A stretch of 64,000 nucleotides of DNA from Wurfbainia villosa (GCA_025175895.1 CM045998.1:18089153-18153152); one strand, 5' to 3'. Counted from the stretch's first letter, positions 21,105-33,088 are shown. Translations and numbers: made by a program. The notes: a model not told the origin generated them from the letters alone.

Positions 21105-23393
21105 GTGTCCGTGAAGAAGGATAAGGCATCGGATGCCCCATCTTCTTCATATATCTTCGTTATTGATTGTCATTCTATTTCCTCAGACACTTGGGTATTG
21201 GATACTGGGTGTGGCTCACATATATGTAATGACATACATGGGCTAAGGAATAGAAGAAGACTCATCAAGGGAGAGTCAAATTTACGTGTTGGGAATGGAG
21301 CAAAGGCTACTGCACTCGCCATCGGAACGTATTTATTGAAACTCCCTACAGGACTTGTCTTAGAACTGGATAATTGCTTTTATGTTCCTTCGTTGATAAA
21401 GAACATCATTTCTATTTTTTGTTTAAATAGAAATGGGTACTATTTAATTTTAGTAACAATTGTTGTTACATAACTTTGAATGACGTTCTTTATGGGACTG
21501 GAACTTTAAGCAATGGTATTTATACGTTAAACGTATCCAGTGACATTTTCAATATCGAAGCGAGCAACAAGCGTGCTCGAAAGGATAATCAATTAGACTC
21601 CTACATGTGACATTGTTGTCTTGGTCATGCAAGCAAGAAATGCATGTCCAAATTACACCGATGTGGAATTCTGAAATCGTTTGAATTGGATTCATATGAT
21701 ACATGTGAATCATGCTTAAAAGGCAAGATTACTAAGTTACCTTTTATAGGAAAAGGTGAACGAGTGGGAGAGTTGCTAGGTCTAATACATACTGATGTAT
21801 GTGGACCTATGTCAACTCAAGCTTTAGGAGGCTATAGCTACTTCATTACCTTCACCGATGATCACTCACAGTTTGGGTATGTGTTCTTGATGAAACACAA
21901 ATCTGAAGCCTTTGAAAGGTTCAAAGAATTCATAAATGAAGTAGAGAAATAATATGACAAGAGTATTAAAATACTTCGATCGGATCGAGGTGGTGAATAC
22001 TTAAGTCAAGAGTTTCTAGATTATCTAAGAGACAATGGTATATTGTCTCAATGCACTCCGCTATATACACCACAGCATAATGGTGTATCTGAGAGGCGTA
22101 ACCGGACCTTGTTGGACATGGTCAGGTCAATGATGAATCATGCGAATCTTCCCAAGTCCTTTTGGGACTATGCACTTCAGACAGCTGTTTACTTGTTAAA
22201 CAGAATGTCAACCAAGGTAGTCTCTACTACTCCATATGAGATATGAAATAGTAAGAAACCTCATGTATCTTAGTTGAAGATATGGCGTTGTCCTGCTTAT
22301 GTGAAGCGGACTGTATCAGACAAATTGGATGCTAAGTCTGATAAATGTCTATTTATTGGATACCCTAAGGAAACAAAGGGTTACCAATTCTATCATCCTG
22401 TGGAACAAAAGGTGTTTGTTTCAAGGCATGCTGTGTTTCTAGAGAAAGAGTTTCTCTTGCAAGAAAACAGTGGGAGTGTCGTCGAGCTTAAGGAGGCTCG
22501 AGAGACTCAAATAGACATTGATGAGATACCTGGTGAAGCACCACAGCCAATAACTCATAGTGATGAGTCATCAACTGGACCTATTGAGACACCACATCTT
22601 CGTAGATCTGGTAGAACACACAATATTCCTGAGAGATATGGATTTCTCGTAAGTGAATCGAACGATGTGTTACTCATTGATGATGAGAAGTCTACCAGTT
22701 ATGAAGAAGTTCTGACAAGTTCAGAAAGGGATAAGTGGCTTGAAGCCATGAAGTCGAAAATAGATTTCATGTATGAAAACCAAGTTTGGAACTTGGTTGA
22801 CCCACCTGAAGGCATAAAACCTATAGGGTGCAAGTGAGTTTTCAAGAAGAAAACCGACATTGATGGTAATATGATTACCTATAAGGCTAGATTAGTGGTG
22901 AAAGGATATCGTCAAAAGCAAGGTGTTGATTATGACGAAACCTATTCGCCTGTTGCTATGCTTAAATCCATTCGGATGCTCCTGGCCATAGTGGCTCATT
23001 ATGATTATGAGATATGGTAGATGGATGTGAAAACAACTTTCCTTAATGGAAACCTGCTCGAGGACGTGTATATGATACAACCTGAGGATTTCACATCGGT
23101 TGATAAAACCAAGGTATGCAAATTGCGAAGGTCTATATATGGATTGAAGCAAGCAACCAGGAGCTGGAATATCTGTTTTGATGAGACAATCAAAAGGTTT
23201 GATTTCTCACAAAATCCAGACGAACCTTGTGTGTACAAGAAGGTTAGTGGGAGTGCAGTCGTGTTCCTAGTATTGTATGTCGATGACATATTGCTTATAG
23301 AAAATGATGATTCAGTCTTATAGTCAGTTAAGATTTGGTTGTCCAAGATATTCTCCATGAAAGACCTTGGAGAAGAAACCTACATCCTCGGGA
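21105..23393 (+). pseudogene. pol: D pol pseudogene, 5' part: protease, integrase, most of RT
   Basis: Protease at 21105-21473 with WVLDTGCGSHICND (DTG catalytic triad). The pre-integrase region is at 21540-21730, with a stop at about 21607 and the C-x2-C part CESCLKGK. Integrase core: 21644-22246, with HTDVCGPM, a stop at about 21951, RSDRGGEY and TPQHNGVSERRNRTLL. Integrase C-terminal part and RT: 22274-23323, with KIWRCPAYVK, YEEVLTSSERDKWLEAMKSK, MDVKTTFLNGNL and the catalytic YVDD (about 23276-23287). Stops at about 22244, 22836 and 23322. E interrupts just after the KDLGEETYILGI region. Confidence 0.92.
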
Positions 23394-23398
23394 TTAAG
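23394..23398. other. Left TSD of element E (ttaag)
   Basis: Repeated at 36333-36337; D's RT frame continues immediately after. Confidence 0.95.
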
Positions 23399-24240
23399 TG
23401 TTAGAGACTTGAGGCCGTTAGAGGGGGGGGTGAATAGCATTGTGGTAATAAGATGATGGAAATCTTTCGCATTCGTCTCTACAAAACTTGTTATGCACAG
23501 CGGAATGATAATAATAAAAACAATAACGAAGTAAGACAAACACGAACACACCAATACACAAATATTTAACGTGGTTCGGAACCTCACGGTTCCTACTCCA
23601 CGGATCAGGCTCAAATGAGCCCTAGCGATGCCACAAGCACACCACTATGTAATAACTCCTTCTCGGAACAATCCGGAGGTGGAGAAACCTCGTACAATGT
23701 ATACAACAGTAATACAATGAAAATACAAGCAAATACAATGGAATATAATGCAATATAAGTAAAGAAAAAACTTTACAAATGCTTTGGATTGTTTGCTTTT
23801 GGTTGCTTGAAGAATTACCTTGGAGACCCAAATTTGCAGCAACAAATCGCCCCAAGGATGCTCAAGAAACCATGTGCAAAAACCCTCCCGTCGAGCTACT
23901 TTTATCCTTTCGCGCGACCTGGATTTCCACCTATCAGTTGACTGCCATAAGGCACCAGTCGACTGATGCCACTGTTGTCGTGAGACAACGGTTCGATCCA
24001 CGCTGAAAAAACTTCAACGGATCTCTTGGCAGTCGACTGCCCAATCAGCTACGGAGCATTCTGTGCTCGTGGTTGAACCATCGATCGATGCGTCCATGGC
24101 GATCGATCGTCAAGAATGATCATACTAATGAGCAATGATCCGACATTTTAGCCCCAAGCCGACAGTCGAACTCAAGTCGACTCATGGCAGTCGAACCGGC
24201 CATATTGCCAGTCGACTGCCAACCTCAAACATAAGGTTTT
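23399..24240 (-). repeat. E 3' LTR, first segment
   Basis: 842 bp of E's left LTR up to the F insertion. Contains the C-run motif (about 23420-23435) and a palindrome-rich block (23930-24220) that aligns poorly with its partner LTR while neighbouring DNA aligns well. Confidence 0.92.
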
Positions 24241-25746
24241 TGTTGGTGCAATCGGCCCAAGTTGACTTGAGTTTGACTCGAGTAGTACTTTGATAGTATT
24301 TTGATGATAGACAAAACTCATGACATGGGATTGTCATGGGAAAGTCCAACATGGTGTTGGCATGGAAAATCCAAGCATGGAGCTTGGTGTGGGAAAGTCC
24401 AACATGGAGTTGGCATGGAAAATCCAAGAATGGAGCTTAGTGTGGAAAAGTCCAAAGCATTGCAAAGCCGTGCGCTTGGTGCTTGGTGAGAAATGCATTG
24501 CGAAGCCGTGCGCTTGGTGCATGTGGGAAGTCTTGAGGACTTGGTAAGTTCACTAGGCTCGGGGTCCTTGAGTCGGTGAAGGATGGCATTGAAAAGTTGT
24601 GCGCTTGGTGCATCCGAGGGATCGCCGGATGGGGAGCGAATGGAGTGAGACCCAAGGGAAGCATACTTCGAGGGCATGAGACGCGAAGGATGGCGTTGCG
24701 AAGCCATGCGCTTGGCGCATCCGAAGGACGTAGGCCGAGGGAAGAGAGCTTCGGTGGGGAACTCCATGAGGGATAAGGTAGACTTGGCCAAGTGGCTAAG
24801 ACTGAGTGTCAGAGGCTCAAACTTGATGTTTGAGGGTTCACCTGACGGTCGGATGCTCAAACAACTTGGTGTTTGAGGTTTTGCCCGACAGTAGTCGACT
24901 GACATAGGTGTCAGTCGATTAGTCCAAGTTGACTAGGGTTCGACTGGTGTTAGACTGCAGGTTTTGTGCTTAGCGATCACATGGATGGGCGATGTGATGT
25001 CGGCAGATCGCCGAGGATGGCGATCGATTGATGGGAATGTCGCATAAGCATGAATGCTCGTAGGCACAGGCGGCCGATCGACTAGGTCACATCGACTACC
25101 ATGGACAATGATCGGTAGGAAATCCGTTAAAACTTGTCCAACATGGATCTGGCCATTGTGAGACAACATGATTCTGGGCGATGAGGGGCCTTTTGGCGAT
25201 TGGTATTAGGGCGCGAAAATATTGATCACGAGTTATAAATGGAGCTCAAGTGGGAGAATTTCGCCAAGACTTTTGTGAAGCTATTGGAGGAGAATTGCTG
25301 CTGCATTCCAGACCTTCAAGAGCCATCTAAAGCAAGCTACAAGCAAAGGGTTCAAAGCAAGCATTGTAAAGTATTCTTTATGTGTATTTCGTATTTGTCT
25401 TTGTATTGATTGTATTTCATATATTACTTGTTGTAATAACTTGTGAGAGGTTTCTCCACCTCCGACATATAGTCGAGAAGGAGTTTAGTTAGTGTCGTGC
25501 GCATAACTAGAGCTCGGTTAGCTCGCCTGTGGAGTAGGAACCATTCGGTTCCGAACCACGTATATGCTTGTGTATTTCTTGTGATTGTTATGTGTTGTTA
25601 GTATTGTTATTATCATTGTTATTCCGCTGTGCTAACAACAATCGTAGACAAGCAACGCAACGAGAATGAGCAAATTCCACCATCGGACGATTAAGGGCTA
25701 TTCACCCCCCTCTAGATAGTCACATCCACATTTCATCGATCCTACA
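24241..25746 (+). repeat. F 5' LTR
   Basis: 1506 bp, TGTTGGTGCAATC...TCCTACA. TATA-like TATAAAT at 25234-25240. A 53-bp tandem pair lies at 24348-24453. There are four GCGCTTGGTGC-type modules (24470-24725) and a variable palindrome block (24895-25120). Confidence 0.93.
24348..24453 (+). repeat. 53-bp tandem repeat, two copies, F 5' LTR
   Basis: Units 24348-24400 and 24401-24453, starting AACATGG and ending AAAGTCC. The 3' LTR has three copies (29061-29219). Confidence 0.9.
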
Positions 25747-25747
25747 A

Positions 25748-25764
25748 GTTGTATCAGTGCCAAG
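25748..25764 (+). other. F primer-binding site (diverged)
   Basis: AGTTGTATCAGTGCCAA directly after the LTR. Related to TGGTATCAGAGCCAGG with about two substitutions. Confidence 0.65.
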
Positions 25765-25804
25765 GCGCTTGTCGAGGACTAACCGCCGACACAAGCAAAT
25801 CAAG

Positions 25805-27385
25805 ATGGCCGACTACAACCTCCAACCACCAAAATTCGAAGGATATTTCCTATGGTGGAGAAGAAAAATGGAGGTATACCTAGAAATCGATTTTGATTTT
25901 ATGCTAATCTTAGAAAACGGTTTCGAATTGCCTAGGAATAAAAGAAATATGCAAATTGAGAAGTCAAGGTGGACCGAAGAACAAATCAAGGACTTCGAGA
26001 CAAATCACAATATAATCGAATTACTTAGTGATTTGATTCCTAATAACATTTGGTCTAGGTTGGGTAATTTTAGGGGTGCAAAGGAATTATGGGATAAAGT
26101 AATAAAATTCCAAGAAAGTTCCCAACCGGCACAAATAGAGGAGAATGCCGTGGAAGAATTGGCATCCACATTCGAAGATGTGGATGATTTGATGGAGAAC
26201 TCCACCTCTAGCATTGAGGGGGAGGAAAGGATTTCCATTCCGGAGCAAGATCAAAATGAAGCTTCTACCTCCGGAAGAAGTGAAGAGGCCTCCACCGTCT
26301 CCCTAGGTAACTCAAGTATTATTATTTTAAATAAAAATCACATAATATGCTTTAAGTGTAGGGAGAAAGAGCATTACAAGAGAAAATGCTCTAAATTGGC
26401 TAAAGAAAAGGCATCGACACCAAAAGTCAACCCAAAGTCAAAGGATGCCAGAGTCCCCACAACTAGAAGCAAAGAGCACATTGTGTGCTTTAAATGCAAT
26501 CAAAAGGGACACTACCGAAGCCAATGCCCTAGGGGGAGGAAGAAAGGGCAAGAAGGTGTATCTCATGTAGAGGGAACTTCCCAAGCTAACCCTAAGGTAA
26601 ATTTAAATTATGCAACTTCAATTCCTAAAGTTAAAAAGCATGCTAAGAATTATTTTAGCTCTCTTGCAATTATCAATGAAAAGCATGCTAGTAGGAAGAA
26701 ATATGTTTGTCTAGGTGCTAAGCATGTTAGTTTCTCTAAGGACAAACCTAGGACTCAAAACACTAGACCTATTTTACCTAAAGAGTCCATTAGAAGAGTT
26801 GAAAACCATCTATGCATTAACCCTAAGAAGGGTAGACACATGCCTAAGAAGAAGAATATTTCCCAAAAGATTAATGAAAAATCAAAATTGGGAAAATTAG
26901 AGCTAGAAAACCAAGTCTTGAGGTCAAGGCTTGAGAGAATGGAGAAAACCCTTAGAATCACAGAAAATTCAATTCTAGGGTCAAATACCCAAAAGTCAAG
27001 ACCTAAAGTTCAAAAACGGTCTAAGGGCAAGGAAGGTTTGGGTCACAAACCTAAGCCCAAGAAGACTTATCATAATGTTCCATTTGATTATGGAACTATT
27101 TCTAGGTCTAGAAAAACCAAGGCTAATAGGGAAGTCATCCCTAAGTCTAGCCATGGTATGTGTCTAGTGGCTAAGACCTCAAAGAAATCAAATGTATCCA
27201 CTAGGAAGGTCAAAGGAGGAGTCACCTCTAGAGTTGACCTAGGAAAGACTCAAAAGACTATGTCTTTAAAGCCTAAAAGGGTCATTAGAAAGGTATCTAG
27301 GGAAGTTATCCCTAGGGAATACCTTGTTAACCCAAGAAGCTCCAATAGGTATTGGGTTCCTAAGAGCGTGATCGATTCACGCTAA
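25805..27385 (+). CDS. gag: F Gag protein, intact, with two zinc knuckles
   Basis: Uninterrupted frame of 526 residues from ATG 25805 (MADYNLQPPKFEGYF). The frame opens earlier, at a GTG inside the primer site, so ATG 25805 is preferred. Residues about 1-70 resemble the G Gag (WWRRKMEVYLEIDFD, IEKSRWTEEQ); the stretch after that (LIPNNIWSRLGNFRGAKELW) resembles E. The second half of the usual capsid domain, present in A, C, G and K, is missing. An acidic Ser/Glu region precedes two CCHC knuckles at about residues 182-195 (CFKCREKEHYKRKC) and 228-241 (CFKCNQKGHYRSQC). The C-terminal half is very basic and ends WVPKSVIDSR. No pol follows. Being intact suggests recent activity or selection. Confidence 0.9.
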   Translation: MADYNLQPPKFEGYFLWWRRKMEVYLEIDFDFMLILENGFELPRNKRNMQIEKSRWTEEQIKDFETNHNIIELLSDLIPNNIWSRLGNFRGAKELWDKVIKFQESSQPAQIEENAVEELASTFEDVDDLMENSTSSIEGEERISIPEQDQNEASTSGRSEEASTVSLGNSSIIILNKNHIICFKCREKEHYKRKCSKLAKEKASTPKVNPKSKDARVPTTRSKEHIVCFKCNQKGHYRSQCPRGRKKGQEGVSHVEGTSQANPKVNLNYATSIPKVKKHAKNYFSSLAIINEKHASRKKYVCLGAKHVSFSKDKPRTQNTRPILPKESIRRVENHLCINPKKGRHMPKKKNISQKINEKSKLGKLELENQVLRSRLERMEKTLRITENSILGSNTQKSRPKVQKRSKGKEGLGHKPKPKKTYHNVPFDYGTISRSRKTKANREVIPKSSHGMCLVAKTSKKSNVSTRKVKGGVTSRVDLGKTQKTMSLKPKRVIRKVSREVIPREYLVNPRSSNRYWVPKSVIDSR

Positions 27386-28953
27386 ATGGGTTAGGGTGTG
27401 TCAACCCTAAGTGGATGGGTGGTTAACCTAACCATAGTAGAGTTGACACATTAAAATGTGCCAATGTGCTTGAGAAGTTAAAAATGATTTAAATTAGCAC
27501 AATTAGGTCTTAGAGGTATTGGTGTGTCATTTTGGGTTTATGACACACTAGGGGGATAAATGGCATTAAGGCAAAAATGGACTTAACCCTAGAAATGGCA
27601 ATTTGAATTTAACACTTAGGTATTTTATACCTTAGTATATGTTACTTGCCATGATTTGTTTGCCTTTCCATGTCATGACATCATTTTCATTTTTATCTAT
27701 AAAAATGTCATGATCATGTTTAGAACTATTTTTAGATGTCATGTATGCTTAGATGTCTCTTACATGCCATGACATCATGATTTTGGCATATGCTTTTATC
27801 TATATCATATTTGTGCCATAATCATCTTCATGCATATAACTAAAATGAAATTAAGGACTATGACATGATTTGATGGGAATCAAAGAATATTGCCTAGAAA
27901 TATGCACGAGACCATTAAGATCAAAAACCCCACATCTCACTAAAAACTTGACTTGTATGTGTTTTACACATCTAGATACAAGTGAGATGTCTAGGAAAAA
28001 GGAATTAAAGGTTTCAAAAACATTTTGAAAAACCTTGGTGAAGCCTATCTTTTGATAGCTATCACCATTAAATGAAATGATACAAAGAAGGCTCTTTATT
28101 GAAGTTTTTCTCAACTTTTGGACTTTGTATCAATCTCCTAATTTAGTGGGTAAAATAATTTTCAAATATTTTTCACCCATAGTGTGTATGATAAGTAATA
28201 TACATACCAAATTTCAAGAATTTTAAACTTATGTATATTTACTTATGGATTTCATAAATCCATTTCTAAATGTCAAAATCAAGAATTATCACGACCGCCA
28301 GGAGGCCACGATCGATAGTGTGGCAATTGACCGATTAATTCAATGATCGCCCAAGCTGATTTCGGATAAACCTTATTGGTTAGGCCCATGTTCAGCTAGG
28401 TTAAGGTCCCCTAACCACTCCTAACCCTAGGATATGCTTGGGAGAGCATTAGAAAGGGTGGAAATCCATTGGACATGGATTAGGAGATGGGTTTAGGGAG
28501 AGTATCAATTTTAAGGTGGAAGAGAGTTCATTATTGAACTTTGCCTTAATTTTGATTGGTTAAATGTTCCTATTGGCTTAGGGACTCTCCAAGGACATTG
28601 TTGGTGCAATGGTCAAGGGGGAGCAAGCCTCTAGGGGGAGGTATCCATCATGGGAAGATGGATGTGTATTTCCTCATGGGAGGAAAATTGGGTTGCCTCT
28701 CTTTAAGTGATATGGGATCACTAGAAAGATTGTAGGCATGTGTTCCTCTAAGGGAGAGATTATAAGATCTCATTGGGATATGAGACATTCATACCCTTAG
28801 GGAGGACCTTTTTGATTTAATGTCAAAAAGGGAGAGAAGTTACCAAGTTACCAATTAGGTTTGGAATTCTCATTTGGGATGTGAGAATTGCCAATATGGG
28901 AGAATTGGTAGAATTGAGATGGTAGTTTTGTCAATCATCAAAAAGGGGGAGAT
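27386..28953 (+). other. F 3' noncoding region
   Basis: No coding frame. AT-rich, with CATGTCATGAC-type repeats (27655-27790), the stem-loop at 27933-27989, a palindrome-like string near 28290-28330, and purine runs CAAGGGGGAGC (28613), CTAGGGGGAGG (28631) and the LTR-adjacent AAAAAGGGGGAGAT (28940-28953). Confidence 0.8.
27933..27989 (+). other. F copy of the conserved stem-loop
   Basis: Perfect arms CATCTCAC (27933-27940) and GTGAGATG (27982-27989), extendable to 10 bp (ACATCTCACT/AGTGAGATGT). Inner stem ATGTGT/ACACAT with a TTT loop. The downstream motif is GTGAGATGTCTAGG, one base longer than the consensus. Confidence 0.8.
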
Positions 28954-30501
28954 TGTTGGTGCAATCGACCCAGGTTGACTCGAGTTTGAATCGAGCAGTA
29001 CTTTGATAGTATTTTGATGATAGACAAAACTCATGACATGAGATTGTCATGGGAAAGTCCAACATGGTGTTGGCATGGAAAATCCAAGCATGGAGCTTGG
29101 TGTGGGAAAGTCTAACATGGGGTTGGCATGGAAAATCCAAGCATGGAGCTTGGTGTGGGAAAGTCTAACATGGGGTTGGCATGGAAAATCCAAGCATGGA
29201 GCTTGGTGTGGAAAAGTCCAAAGCATTGCAAAGTCGTGCGCTTGGTGCTTGGTGAGAAATGCATTGCGAAGCCGTGCACTTGGTGCATGTGGGAAGTCTT
29301 AAGGACTTGGTAAGTTCACTAGGCTCGGGGTCCTTGAGTCGGTGAAGGATGACATTGCGAAGTCGTGCGCTTGGTGCATCGGAGGGATCGCCGGACGGGG
29401 AGCGAATGGAGTGAGGCCCAAGGGAAGCATACTTTGAGGGCATGAGACGCGAAGGATGGCGTTGCGAAGCCGTGCGCTTGGTGCATCCGAGGGACGTAGG
29501 CTGAGGGAAGAGAGCTTCGGTGGGGAACTCCATGAGGGATAAGGTGGACTTGGCCAAGTGGCTAAGACTGAGTGTCGGAGGCTCAAACTTGATGTTTGAG
29601 GGTTCACCTGACGGTCGGATGCTCAAACAACTTGGTGTTTGAGGTTTTGCCCGACAGTAGTCGACTGGCATAGGTGTCACTCGACTGGTCCAAGTCGACT
29701 AGGGTTCGACTGGTGTTAGACTACAGGTTTTGTGCTTGGAAGTCGACTGCCATGGATGCAATGATGATGACAACAATGATCGATTAGGGATGGCAATGAT
29801 CGATGGGAATGTCGCGAGCATGAACGCTCCGTAGTAATCGCGGTCGACTACTAGGTCACAGTGATCGCCATGGATCGCAATGATCGGTAGGAGATCCGTT
29901 GGAACTTGTCCAACATAGATCTGGCCGTTGTGAGGCAACGGTTACAGGGGCAATCGACTGCTGGGCGCGAAAATAGCTTGATGCAGGTTATAAATGGAGC
30001 TCAAGTGGGAGGATTTCGCCAAGACTTTTGTGAAGCTATTGGAGGGGAATTGCTGCTGCATTCCAGACCTTCAAGAACCATCTAAAGCAAGCTACAAGCA
30101 AAGGGTTCAAAGCAAGCGTTGTAAAGTGTTCTTTACATGTATTTCGTATTTATCTTTGTATTGCTTGTATTTCATATATTACTTGTTGTAATAGCTTGTG
30201 AGAGGTTTCTCCACCTCCGACGTGTAGTCGAGAAGGAGTTTAGTTAGTGTCGTGCGCATAACTAGAGCTCGGTGAGCTCGCCCGTGGAGTAGGAACCATT
30301 CGGTTCCGAACCATGTATATGCTTGTGTATTGCTTGTGATTATTATGTGTTGTTAGTATTGTTATTATCATTGTTATTCCGCTATGCTAACAACAATCGT
30401 AGAAAAGCAACGCAACGAGAACGAGCAAATTCCACCATCGGACGATTGAGGGCTATTCACCCCCCTATAGCCGGCCACATCTACACTTCTTCGATCCTAC
30501 A
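28954..30501 (+). repeat. F 3' LTR
   Basis: 1548 bp. The three-copy 53-bp array explains most of the length difference from the 5' LTR. TATAAAT at 29989-29995. Confidence 0.93.
29061..29219 (+). repeat. 53-bp tandem repeat, three copies, F 3' LTR
   Basis: Units 29061-29113, 29114-29166 and 29167-29219; the second and third are almost identical, which points to a recent duplication in this LTR or a loss in the other. Confidence 0.9.
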
Positions 30502-30506
30502 ATTTT

Positions 30507-31220
30507 AACCCAAGTATGGTGCCCCCATACTTGCTAGACCACCCTTAGCCTAGACCTAAGCCTTCTAGCCACCTCCATCAGCCTCACGCTTCTCGGATCC
30601 CTCCAAGTCATCCATGACTTGTTCATCCATCGTGCTAGCCTTCAGGTGCTTCCATCGGCTATGTCATGCTAACGGTGTCTACACCGCCAAGGCACATTGG
30701 ACTTACGCCACCAAGACTCCGCATGGACATTACGCCGCCAACCATTGGACTTATGCTGCCAAGACTCCACCCTTGGACTTTACGCCGCCAATATTAAACC
30801 CCTTGGACTTCTTAAATGCCAAGACTCAAGCTTGGACTTTCCCTTGCCAACCTATGTTGGACTTTCCATGCCAAGACCCATGCTTGGACTTCCCTTGTGC
30901 CAAGTACTCAAGACTTAGACTTTCCCAAATGCCAAGTGTCTCACTTGGACTTTCCATGTCAAGTACCCATGACTTGGACTTTACCTTGCCAAGACCCATG
31001 CTTGGACTTTCCCATAATCACATGGTCAACCCTAGTCAACCATCAAAGTCTCCCTCGAGTCAAACTCGAGTCTGGTCAATTATAACCTGGGTCGATTATA
31101 TAAACAATCTCCCCAAAATATTAACCGACATCAATGTCAAACTACTTTGTCAAATATCAAAACATCACTCGAGTCAAACTCGAGTCTGGTCAATCATGAC
31201 TTGGGCTGATTGCACCAACA
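30507..31220 (-). repeat. E 3' LTR, second segment
   Basis: Completes E's left LTR after F and ends GCACCAACA at 31220 next to the polypurine tract. Holds a long array of CTTGG/CCAAG units (30680-31010). Confidence 0.92.
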
Positions 31221-33088
31221 ATCTCCCCCTTTTTGATGTTTGACAAAACAAACCTTGAGTTAGGCCACTAACTCAAATTCCCTTACCAATTTTCCAAATT
31301 GGTAATTTAACTTTTTCCCCCTTTTTGACATACATCAAAAAGGTCTTCTCTCCAAGGAGGTCAATGTTTCATGTCCCAATGAGATCTTACAATCTCCCTC
31401 TTGATCCAAAAATACCTAGGATGTCTACCATCTTCCTAGTGATAAGTCCCATATCACTCAAGAGAGGCAATCTTATACTCTCTCCCTATTTCTAAATTGG
31501 GTTTCTCAAAATCCCATCAATTTTCCCAATTGATGATACTCTCCCAATAACTTCTCCCCCTTCAAGAAGAGAAACACATCCATCATTCCATGATGGATAA
31601 CTCCCCCTAAAGGCTTGCTCCCCCTTGACCATTGCACCAACAATGTCCTTGGGAAGTCCCTAAGCCAATAGGAACTCTAAACCATCAAAATTAAGGTTCT
31701 AAGTTCAAACATGTACTCTTCCACCCTTAAATTCGATACTTTGACCCAACACCTCTCCAAATCCACATTCAATGGATTTTCACCCTTTCTAATGCTTCCC
31801 AAAGCATATCATAGGGTTATGAGTCATTAGGAACCTTTACCATAGCTGAACATGGGCTAAACAATATTATTTTTTCCGAAATCAGCTTGACAGTCGACTA
31901 CTTACAATAATCCGTCGACTGCCACTCACATCAGTCGACTGCCATCAGGCGGCAGTCGACTGATAACTGAAATTCTCGAATTTCAGCTATTAGAATCGAA
32001 TTTTGAAAAGTCATAAGTAATTCTACGTATATCAAAAAAAATATGAAATTTGATACGTATATTACTTATAGTCAATACAATGGGTGAAAAATATTTGAAA
32101 ATTATTTTACTCATAAAATATCGAAATTGATACAAAATCCAAAAATAAAGAAAAACTTCAATGTTTTAGCTCACTTTGTATCAATCTCATCAATGGTGAT
32201 TGCTATCAAAAGATAGGCTTCACCAAGGTTTTCTAAAATGATTTTAAAATGTTTTCAAAACCTTATTTTGGATCATATTCCTTGGGCTCTATGTACATGA
32301 CTTGTACACAAGCTTTCTCAATGATCCACCAATGAAATTAGATGAGTTATAGTCCATCTAGATGCAAAAACTATGCACCTTGAACTCAACTCATATCCTA
32401 GCATCTCACATATATCTAGGGTGTATAAATACATATACAAGTCACTGTAATGTGAGATGTGGGTTTTGTTCTCCCTAATCTAGGGTTTCATGCATTTTTC
32501 TAAGGCAACTCTACTTGATTCCCTTATAAATGGGACTCCAAGTCATGCCAAAGTCCTTAACTCAATTTTAATCAAATGCATGAAATGATCATGGCATAAT
32601 AATAGCAAAAATAAATCATGAGCAATGATCATGATGTCATGGCATATGATATAAAACTAAAGCACATGACATTTAAATCCTTAATCCTAAACATGATCAT
32701 GACATTTTAAATGATTAAAATAAACATGATGTCATGTCATGGCAAATGGCAAATCAAAGCATGACAAATAAGATATCAAGGTATATAATACCTAAATTTT
32801 AATATTAGTTGTCATTTGATATGATTAAGTATATTTTGCCATATTACTACTAATCTCCCTAGTGTGCCAAAAACCCAAAATGACACACTAACCTCTAAAC
32901 CTAAATTGTGTCAATTTGATCAATTTATCAAACTTCTCAAATAATATTGGCACATCCTAAAATCTTTTAAAATTAAAGCTCAAATGTATTTCCAAGGTAA
33001 CCATAACCTTGAAAATGACCTAAAATGCCACCTTTATCATGGTTGAGTTAACTACCCATCCAATCAAGGTTGACACACCCTAACCCAT
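31221..33088 (-). other. E 3' noncoding region with repeated polypurine tracts
   Basis: Plus-strand CTCCCCC runs at 31223, about 31315, 31552, 31602 and 31619 are polypurine tracts on the coding strand. CAGTCGACTG copies lie at 31890-31965. The stem-loop is at 32402-32459 and CATGACATC repeats at 32580-32780. No coding frame. Confidence 0.8.
32402..32459 (-). other. E copy of the conserved stem-loop
   Basis: Perfect arms at 32402-32409 and 32452-32459, extendable to 10 bp (CATCTCACAT/ATGTGAGATG). Inner stem TGTAT/ATACA. Sense downstream motif GTGAGATGCTAGG. Confidence 0.8.

Larger units (their letters stand above)
24241..30501 (+). mobile_element. Element F: gag-only Sirevirus, plus strand, inside the E LTR
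   Basis: 5' LTR 24241-25746, 3' LTR 28954-30501. TSD gtttt (24236-24240) versus atttt (30502-30506), one mismatch; the uninterrupted site in E's other LTR (about 35600) reads ggttttaaccc. Internal region of 3.2 kb with gag as its only frame. LTR ends resemble E but the LTR middle resembles G and C, so it looks recombinant. Confidence 0.93.
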
